Below, one piece after another: positions 1 to 5,027 of a stretch of DNA of 6,155 nt (the first letter of the stretch is position 1; every line of letters starts with the position of its first letter). The DNA comes from Akkermansia muciniphila (lineage in GTDB: Bacteria > Verrucomicrobiota > Verrucomicrobiia > Limisphaerales > SXTU01): the NCBI GenBank assembly GCA_945872195.1, contig CAMBZO010000169.1, positions 1 through 6,155 of the forward strand, given 5' to 3'. The position numbers and the translations under genes were made by a program. The notes under the pieces are model-generated. The model had not been told where the DNA came from, ran no database searches, and worked only from the letters and a program-made list of their open reading frames with translations.

Positions 1-90
1 CTTCTCAATCAGCCGGGCCACGGCGTCCGGCGGGATGGAGTCGAGCGCGGCCTTCTGCTTGGCGATGTAATCGGAAATCCAGTCGTTCAT
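1..90 (-). CDS. Partial CDS, N-terminus only; possible SIS-domain phosphosugar isomerase
   Basis: Thirty codons are visible, from an ATG (CAT at 88-90 on the plus strand) to the left edge, open throughout. The peptide begins MNDWISDYIAKQKAALDSIP and ends ARLIEK. This short amphipathic helical start, with an aromatic/acidic first turn and a Pro before a second helix, resembles the region ahead of the sugar-isomerase (SIS) fold in phosphoheptose-isomerase-like proteins. The diagnostic glycine/serine phosphosugar loop would lie outside the window, so the assignment is only a suggestion. The gene lies 71 bp downstream of the oxidoreductase on the same strand and could be co-transcribed with it unless the weak hairpin at 140-154 terminates. 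No Shine-Dalgarno sequence precedes the ATG (the upstream bases read TCCGTGCG). That a real gene starts here is likely; the product name is weak. Confidence 0.5.
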   Translation of the reverse strand, partial: MNDWISDYIAKQKAALDSIPPDAVARLIEK

Positions 91-139
91 CGCACGGACT
101 GTGGCAAAGCGGTGGCGGGAGCGGCAAACAAATTGGAAG

Positions 140-154
140 GCTGCTTTCGGCAGC
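140..154 (-). terminator. Weak hairpin after the oxidoreductase gene
   Basis: On the minus strand, just past the oxidoreductase stop (162-164), GCTGC pairs with GCAGC around the loop CGAAA. About six bases later comes a moderately T-rich stretch (AATTTGTTT). The stem is only 5 bp and the T-tract is interrupted and displaced, so this is a poor intrinsic terminator. It may only attenuate transcription into the gene starting at 90, or do nothing. Confidence 0.25.
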
Positions 155-161
155 GCGACCG

Positions 162-1454
162 CTAAATCTTCCAGCCCTCGCGATACTTGTGCTGGATGAA
201 CTGATCGGCCTCGGGACAGCCCTTCGCCTTCAGCGTCTTCGCGTCCCAGATAAGCTTCTTGCCGACGCGGAAGGCGACGTTGCCCAAGAGGCCGGCCTCA
301 GAGAGCGGGCCGCCATAGGCGAAGTCGCACTCAGCTTTGCCCCCGGTCTTGATGGCCTGAATCCATTGTTCGTGCTGCCAGTTATTGCCCTTGGCATCGG
401 GCACGAACGGGGCGGGCGGCTGGAAGGTCGCGAACTTGTCCTCGGGCAGGAGCAGCCGTTGCGTGTAGTTGGCGAGCAGTCGGCCCTTGTCGCCGACGAA
501 GAGCACGCCGCCGCCCTTCCACTTGTCGAGCAGCGGGCCGAGTTCCGCTTCGGGGCGATACTTACCTTGATACCAAGTGAGCTTCACCGGCGGCTGCTTG
601 CCGCGCGCGGGGTATTCGTAGCGGACTTTCAGGTCCACCGGCACCAGCTCCGGGTCCACCGCCGGCCCTTCCGCCTCGATGGTGGAAGGATACTTCAAGT
701 CCAGCGCCCAGTGCGCGAGGTCGCCGAAGTGGCACCAGAAATCCGCGAGCGTGCCACCGCCGAAATGCCAGAAGTGCCGCCAGTGAAACGGCGCGAACTC
801 CGGGCGGTAGCTGACGTATTGCACCGGGCCGAGCCAGAGATCGTAGTCGAGCGACGCGGGCGGCGGCGGCGGGTTCGCCATGAGTTTCTTGTCCCCGTAA
901 ATCGCCCCCGCCCAGACGTGGACTTCCTGCACCGCGCCGATGGCTCCGCTCTGCACGAGTTCCACGACGCGACGGTAGTTATTGCCGGGGTGCGAGTGGA
1001 TTTGATTGCCCATCTGTGTGATGCGCTGGGTCGCCACCGCCGTGTCGGACATCGCACGGACCTCGGAGATGGTGCGCGCGAGCGGCTTCTCGCAATAAAC
1101 GTGACGCCCGCTGCGCATCGCAGCCACGGCACAGACGGCGTGCGTGTGGTCGGGTGTGGCGACGACCACGGCGTCAATGTCCTTTTGCTCGAGCATCTTT
1201 CGGAAGTCCGCGTAGCGCTTGGCGGCGGGGAACTTCTCTCCCGCCTTGGCGAGGTGCGCGGAGTCCACGTCGCAGAGCGCGACGATGTTCTCGCCCTTCA
1301 CTCCCTCGATGTTGCCCGCCGCGCGGCCGGCGGTGCCGATGCAGGCGATGTTGAGCTTGCCGTTCGGCGAGCCTTGGCTGCGGGAGAAATACGGCGCGGC
1401 CAGCACTCCGGCGGAGGTGGCGAGGAAACGGCGGCGGTTCAATGATTGGTTCAT
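162..1454 (-). CDS. Tat-exported Gfo/Idh/MocA family oxidoreductase
   Basis: A 430-residue protein of the Gfo/Idh/MocA family, NAD(P)-dependent enzymes that oxidise or reduce sugars, inositols and related polyols. Residues 1-25 form a twin-arginine signal: RRRFL at 7-11, a hydrophobic stretch (VLAA) and a likely cleavage zone near 20-30, so export to the periplasm is predicted. The N-terminal Rossmann domain shows beta1 and the dinucleotide loop IGTAGRAAGN (39-48), an acidic residue after beta2 (D62), ATPDHTH (99-105) and the family hallmark EKP at 122-124. The C-terminal alpha/beta domain carries GGGTLADFWCHFGDLAHW (232-249); H242 and D245 sit where the catalytic His/Asp pair is usually found. 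Length is typical of the Tat-signal subgroup abundant in Verrucomicrobiota and Planctomycetota. The ATG at 1454 is preferred because the Tat motif follows immediately; no Shine-Dalgarno is seen. The neighbouring TIM-barrel protein fits a sugar-processing role. The substrate is unknown. Confidence 0.93.
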   Translation of the reverse strand: MNQSLNRRRFLATSAGVLAAPYFSRSQGSPNGKLNIACIGTAGRAAGNIEGVKGENIVALCDVDSAHLAKAGEKFPAAKRYADFRKMLEQKDIDAVVVATPDHTHAVCAVAAMRSGRHVYCEKPLARTISEVRAMSDTAVATQRITQMGNQIHSHPGNNYRRVVELVQSGAIGAVQEVHVWAGAIYGDKKLMANPPPPPASLDYDLWLGPVQYVSYRPEFAPFHWRHFWHFGGGTLADFWCHFGDLAHWALDLKYPSTIEAEGPAVDPELVPVDLKVRYEYPARGKQPPVKLTWYQGKYRPEAELGPLLDKWKGGGVLFVGDKGRLLANYTQRLLLPEDKFATFQPPAPFVPDAKGNNWQHEQWIQAIKTGGKAECDFAYGGPLSEAGLLGNVAFRVGKKLIWDAKTLKAKGCPEADQFIQHKYREGWKI

Positions 1455-1502
1455 GTGTGGGCAATTGGAGGGAATCTGACGGGTTCGGTATTCAGGCGAA
1501 TG

Positions 1503-1531
1503 GTTATCCAGCGGGCTGAAGCCGGTCGCAA
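1503..1531 (-). promoter_or_regulatory. Possible sigma70-like promoter for the oxidoreductase
   Basis: On the minus strand, TTGCGA (1526-1531) and GATAAC (1503-1508) are separated by exactly 17 bp. Each matches the sigma70 consensus at four of six positions. It lies about 50 bp upstream of the oxidoreductase ATG at 1454 and downstream of the hairpin at 1569-1589, a sensible place for a promoter if the upstream gene is terminated. Four-of-six matches occur often by chance, so this is only a candidate. The rest of the 156-bp gap 1455-1610 holds nothing else I can support. Confidence 0.25.
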
Positions 1532-1568
1532 ATGAGAGTTACAAAGCCCGACCCACACCCGATGCAAA

Positions 1569-1589
1569 GAGGGGAAGCGGCTTCCCCTC
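1569..1589 (-). terminator. Intrinsic-terminator-like hairpin after the TIM-barrel gene
   Basis: A perfect inverted repeat: GAGGGGAAGC (1569-1578) is the reverse complement of GCTTCCCCTC (1580-1589), with one central base, so in practice a 9-bp GC-rich stem with a 3-base loop. It begins 21 bases past the TIM-barrel stop codon (1611-1613). On the minus strand the 3' arm runs into TTTGC, a short T-run; on the plus strand the stem is followed by GCAGAAAT with no T-run. Orientation therefore fits termination of the TIM-barrel gene, although the T-tract is short. It would partly uncouple the oxidoreductase from the gene upstream. Confidence 0.6.
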
Positions 1590-1610
1590 GCAGAAATACG
1601 CAACAGCAGT

Positions 1611-2663
1611 TCAGCCCGCCGTGCTCCAGCCGTGCTTCTCGCGCACGGCGATCATCGAGCCGAGAATCTTGTTCCACGTGGCCTGCTTCATCAGCGTCTC
1701 GTTCGGAAACATGCAGCCGTCCCAGCAGAGGTGCATGCACGCCTTGGTGAGGTGGCGATTCTCGTCGCGCAGCCAGTAGCCAGCATGCACAGGGATGTCG
1801 AGTTTTCCGTTCGGGTCGTCCACGACGCAGTGGCGACCGGTGAGGTCGTGGCCGCCCGAGCCTTTCACCGTCGCGTCGTTCTGCGCGACGTGGAAGTCAA
1901 TCGTCCACGGACGCAGCGCGGCGGTGAGTTGCTTGAGCGCGGAGAGGAGCGTGTTCTTATTCTTCCAATCGTAGCCCTTGGGCAGGATGGCGTGCTTCTC
2001 GGCGTTGTAGCCGAGCGTGTAAAGGAGCGTGTGCGCCATGTCCGCCTGGAAACCGACGAGGCCGGGCCGGTCGGTCTCTTCGAGAAGGTTCACCATGTTC
2101 CGCCACGAGTGCATGCCGCCCCAGCAAATCTCGCCCTCGGCTGCGAGACGCTCGCCGTGGTCGGCCGCGACTGCGGCGCCTTCGCGGAAAGTCTGCGCGA
2201 TGATCTTGGTGTTGCCGACGGGGTCTTTGTCCCAGTCCGCCACGCCGGCGGCGGAATCAATGCGCACGATGCCGTAGGGCCGGATGCCGAGTTCGCGAAG
2301 CTTCTTGCCGATGCGGCAGGCCTTCTTCACCGCTGTGACCCAGCCGGCGCGCTTGGCGTCGTCGCCCATCGCGTTGCCGTCGAACCACACCGGCGCGACC
2401 ACGGAGCCGACGACGAAGCCTTTGCGGGCGATCTTGTCGGCGAGCGCCTTGATGCCGTCGTCGCTGATGTCGATGTTCACGTGCGGGTCGTAGAGGAAGA
2501 GGTCCACGCCATCGAACTTCTGGCCGTTGACCTCCGCCTTGGCGGTGAGGTCGAGCATGGTGTCGAGGTCAATGAACGGCTCGGCGCCGGGGCTGCCCTT
2601 GCCCACAAGGCCGGGCCACATGGCGTTGTGAAGCTTGGGGTAGAGATTCGCGGAGGTGCTCAT
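1611..2663 (-). CDS. Xylose-isomerase-like TIM-barrel protein (sugar phosphate isomerase/epimerase superfamily)
   Basis: A 350-residue protein resembling the AP-endonuclease-2/xylose-isomerase-like TIM-barrel superfamily, whose members isomerise, epimerise or dehydrate sugars and inositols using a divalent metal. No signal peptide or membrane segment is seen, so it should be cytoplasmic. Segments that look like barrel strands include DGVDLFLYDPHV (51-62), VVGSVVAPVWF (84-94), YGIVRIDS (130-137), ERLAAEGEICW (171-181), GLVGFQADMAHT (201-212) and TIDFHVAQND (254-263). By pattern the metal ligands are probably E176, D208, H211 and H258; D289 in GKLDIP could supply a last acidic ligand, which is less certain. 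The 350-residue length exceeds the roughly 260-300 of simple family members; the extra sequence appears to lie in loops around 225-245 and 264-300. Start is the ATG at 2661-2663; no Shine-Dalgarno is visible. The oxidoreductase downstream on the same strand supports a role in sugar or polyol conversion. Substrate unknown. Confidence 0.8.
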   Translation of the reverse strand: MSTSANLYPKLHNAMWPGLVGKGSPGAEPFIDLDTMLDLTAKAEVNGQKFDGVDLFLYDPHVNIDISDDGIKALADKIARKGFVVGSVVAPVWFDGNAMGDDAKRAGWVTAVKKACRIGKKLRELGIRPYGIVRIDSAAGVADWDKDPVGNTKIIAQTFREGAAVAADHGERLAAEGEICWGGMHSWRNMVNLLEETDRPGLVGFQADMAHTLLYTLGYNAEKHAILPKGYDWKNKNTLLSALKQLTAALRPWTIDFHVAQNDATVKGSGGHDLTGRHCVVDDPNGKLDIPVHAGYWLRDENRHLTKACMHLCWDGCMFPNETLMKQATWNKILGSMIAVREKHGWSTAG

Positions 2664-2824
2664 AGTTGTGTGGTTGATCGCGTTGGAAAAAGCGGCCGCA
2701 GCGTAACAAGCGACGCCTTGGGTTCAATGCCAAATTGTAGCGCGGGTTTGCGCGGCACGCGATAGGCGGGTCGCGGGACTCCTTGCAACCGTGGGACGCG
2801 TTCTGCTCAAATCGCGCGCGACGC
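2664..2824. promoter_or_regulatory. Divergent intergenic region with promoters for the TIM-barrel gene and parC
   Basis: Two divergent genes start at the ends of this 161-bp gap, so it should hold both promoters. For the minus-strand gene, TACAAT (2734-2739) matches the -10 consensus at five of six positions about 70 bp upstream of the ATG, but no good -35 is spaced from it. For parC, TTGCAA (2783-2788) and TCAAAT (2807-2812) are 18 bp apart, each four of six; this would give an almost leaderless message. A 10-base palindrome TCGCGCGCGA (2812-2821) lies three bases before the parC ATG. All individual boxes are tentative; the regional call is the firmer one. Confidence 0.4.
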
Positions 2825-4924
2825 ATGAGCGCAGCGAAGCGAAAACCCGATTCCGACCAGCCTGAATTGCCAATGGACGACACATCACAGAAACCCGCAG
2901 AGACGAATGGCAATGGCGGCGCGCACATCGTCGCCGAGGAGACGCCGGGGCTGACGCACCGGCCCTTCGCGCCGGATAAGATCGAACTGCCGCTGCATCG
3001 GCGCGTGGATAAGAGTTTTCTGGAATACGCCTCCTACGTCATCCGCGACCGTGCGATTCCGAATCTCGCCGACGGCCTCAAGCCCGTGCAGCGGCGCATT
3101 CTCTGGGCGTTGCACCGCGCGGACGACGGGCGCTTCACGAAGGTCGCCAACGTGACGGGCGACACGATGAAGTTCCATCCGCACGGCAACGCGTCCATTG
3201 ATGACGCGATCGTGGTGCTTGCGAACAAGCGCTACCTCATCGAGGGGCAGGGCAATTACGGCAACATCTTCACCGGCGACCCCGCCGCCGCGTCGCGCTA
3301 CATCGAGTGCCGCCTCACGCAGCTCGCGCGCGAGGAGCTGTTCAACGACGAGATCACGCAGCTCGTCCCCAGCTACGACGGGCGCAATCAGGAGCCGGTG
3401 ACGCTCCCCTCCAAGCTGCCGCTCACGCTGATGCTCGGCGCGGAGGGCATCGCGGTTGGCCTCTCGTGCCGCATCCTGCCGCACAATTTCCCCGAGCTGC
3501 TCGAGGCGCAGATCGCGATCTTGCGGAAGCAGCCGTTCAAGTGCCTGCCGGACTTCCCAACGGGCGGCCAGATGGACGCGCGCGATTATCAGGACGGCAA
3601 GGGCAGCGTGAAGGTGCGCGCGAAGATCAAGGAGAAGGACGAATCCACCGTCGTCATCAAGGAGCTGCCGCCGGGCACCACCACGGAGTCGCTCACCAAC
3701 TCCATCGAGGACGCCGTGGCGAAGGGCAAGCTGAAGGTGAAGTCCATCAACGACTTCACCTCGGAGGAGGTCGAGATCGAGATCAAGGCGCCCGTCGGCG
3801 TCAGCGCGCAGCAGTTGATTGACGCGCTGTTCGCGTTCACGAGCTGCGAAGTCACCATCAACAGCCGGATCACCGTCATCAAAGACCACCGCCCCGTGGA
3901 GCTGACGGTGAGCGAGGTGCTGCGCGAGAACACGGACCAGCTCGTGCGGCTGCTCGAAGAGGAACTCGTGCTCAAGCAGAGCAAGCTCGAGAACGAACTC
4001 CATTTCCGCACGCTGGAGCGCATCTTCATCGAGGAGCGGCTCTACAAGGAAATCGAGAAGTGCAAAACGAACGAGGCCGTGCTGGCCGCCGTGCACGAGG
4101 GCTTCAAGCCGTTCCGCAAGCAACTGCTACGCGACCTCGCGGACGCCGACGTGGAGCGCCTGCTCCAGGTCCGCATCCGCCGCATCTCGCTCTTCGACAT
4201 CAGCCAGCATCGCGAGGAGATGGAGAAGACGAAGGCGGAGCTGGCCGAGACGTTGAAGCACTTGAAGAACGTGGTGAAGTTCGCCATCGCCCACCTCGAG
4301 GCGTTGCTGGAGAAATACCGACCGATCTATCCACGCCTCACCACGAAGGGCAGCCGGCACGAGGAGGTGGACGTGAAAGCCGTCGCTTTCAAGGCGTTCA
4401 AGGTGGCCTACGACCGCGAGACGGGCTACGTGGGCTGCAAGGTCAACGGCGACGAGTTTAAGTTGGAGTGCACGAAGTTCGACAAGCTGCTGCTCGTGTT
4501 CAAGGACGGCACCTACAAGGTCACCGAGCTGGAGGACAAACTCTTCGTCGGGCCGGATCTTTTTTTCTGCGGCCTGCCAGACCGCGAGCGGGTGTTCACC
4601 TGCGCCTACACGGACCGGAAAGCGAGCTACCTCAAACGCTTCACCTTCGGCGGGACCATCATGAACAAGTCGTATCTCTGCATCCCGGACAAGTCGCGCA
4701 TCCTCTTCTTCGCGCCGGACTCGCCGAAGGTTCTCTACGTCCGCTACAAGCCCGCGCTGCACCAGAAGGTCCACCAGCAAACGTGCGCCCCATCGAAGGT
4801 GGATGTGAAGGGTCCCAAGACTCGCGGTCGGATGCTTTCGATCAAGGACATCAGCAGCGTGTCGGCGGAACCGACGCGCGGTTGGGACGAGACGGCGGCA
4901 ACGACGGAAATTTTGTTTGTGTGA
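2825..4924 (+). CDS. parC: DNA topoisomerase IV subunit A (ParC type)
   Basis: A 699-residue type IIA topoisomerase A subunit, the DNA-cleaving half that works with the ParE ATPase to decatenate or relax DNA in the cytoplasm. Residues 1-50 are a polar, probably disordered leader. The core begins near 55: LKPVQRR (85-91), HPHGN (118-122), GQGNYGNIFTGD (141-152) and the catalytic tyrosine Y159 preceded by R158 (codon 3299-3301). LGAEGIAVGLS (204-214) and DFPTGG (243-248) follow, then a long helical and coiled-coil stretch at about 370-500. A reduced C-terminal beta domain runs from about 520 to 680 (DKLLLVFKDGTYKV, DRKASYLKRF, KTRGRMLSI); no GyrA-box (QRRGGKG-like) is seen, which favours ParC over GyrA. 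Motifs match the Bacteroidetes/Chlamydiae/Verrucomicrobia subtype from memory. I chose ATG 2825; an in-frame TTG at 2783 would add 14 residues and ATG 2873 would shorten it. No parE lies in the window, and flanking genes are unrelated. Confidence 0.93.
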   Translation: MSAAKRKPDSDQPELPMDDTSQKPAETNGNGGAHIVAEETPGLTHRPFAPDKIELPLHRRVDKSFLEYASYVIRDRAIPNLADGLKPVQRRILWALHRADDGRFTKVANVTGDTMKFHPHGNASIDDAIVVLANKRYLIEGQGNYGNIFTGDPAAASRYIECRLTQLAREELFNDEITQLVPSYDGRNQEPVTLPSKLPLTLMLGAEGIAVGLSCRILPHNFPELLEAQIAILRKQPFKCLPDFPTGGQMDARDYQDGKGSVKVRAKIKEKDESTVVIKELPPGTTTESLTNSIEDAVAKGKLKVKSINDFTSEEVEIEIKAPVGVSAQQLIDALFAFTSCEVTINSRITVIKDHRPVELTVSEVLRENTDQLVRLLEEELVLKQSKLENELHFRTLERIFIEERLYKEIEKCKTNEAVLAAVHEGFKPFRKQLLRDLADADVERLLQVRIRRISLFDISQHREEMEKTKAELAETLKHLKNVVKFAIAHLEALLEKYRPIYPRLTTKGSRHEEVDVKAVAFKAFKVAYDRETGYVGCKVNGDEFKLECTKFDKLLLVFKDGTYKVTELEDKLFVGPDLFFCGLPDRERVFTCAYTDRKASYLKRFTFGGTIMNKSYLCIPDKSRILFFAPDSPKVLYVRYKPALHQKVHQQTCAPSKVDVKGPKTRGRMLSIKDISSVSAEPTRGWDETAATTEILFV

Positions 4925-5027
4925 GGGAGTTGGGGCCGACTGCCAGCGGCTGAGAACTTCTAACCTGCGGTTGAGGTGCGCCTTGCCCCTAGGGGGGTTG
5001 CGGGCGTGGGCGTCCGCGCTTCAGGGC
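4925..5027. other. Convergent intergenic gap with a 10-base palindrome
   Basis: The stop codons of parC (+, 4922-4924) and the secreted-protein gene (-, 5028-5030) face each other across 103 bp. The gap is G-rich on the plus strand and contains the perfect palindrome CCCCTAGGGG (4986-4995), followed by two more Gs. A short GCCG...CGGC inverted repeat lies near 4935-4950. Neither has a proper loop plus T-tract, so I cannot name a terminator for either gene here. It could be a remnant of a dispersed intergenic repeat, but the window has no second copy to show this. Confidence 0.4.

Noticed and set aside
189..1445. Long plus-strand open frame (418 codons) opposite the oxidoreductase
   Set aside because: Its translation is Arg/Val/Leu/Ala-rich with no recognisable motif, and it mirrors a clear Gfo/Idh/MocA gene. 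It is a codon-bias shadow of high-GC coding DNA.
1632..2765. Plus-strand open frame (377 codons) opposite the TIM-barrel gene
   Set aside because: Low-complexity Val/Ala/Arg/His composition without domains; the opposite strand has the metal-ligand motifs of a real enzyme.
2783..2824. TTG start adding 14 residues to ParC
   Set aside because: The extra residues (QPWDAFCSNRARR) look like untranslated sequence, there is no Shine-Dalgarno before it, and an ATG at 2825 follows in the same frame. It cannot be excluded entirely.
2885..4123. Minus-strand open frame (412 codons) opposite parC
   Set aside because: Arg/Leu/Asp-rich shadow; parC motifs including the catalytic tyrosine lie on the plus strand across the same region.
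4986..4997. CCCCTAGGGG palindrome as an intrinsic terminator
   Set aside because: It has no loop and no T-run on either strand.
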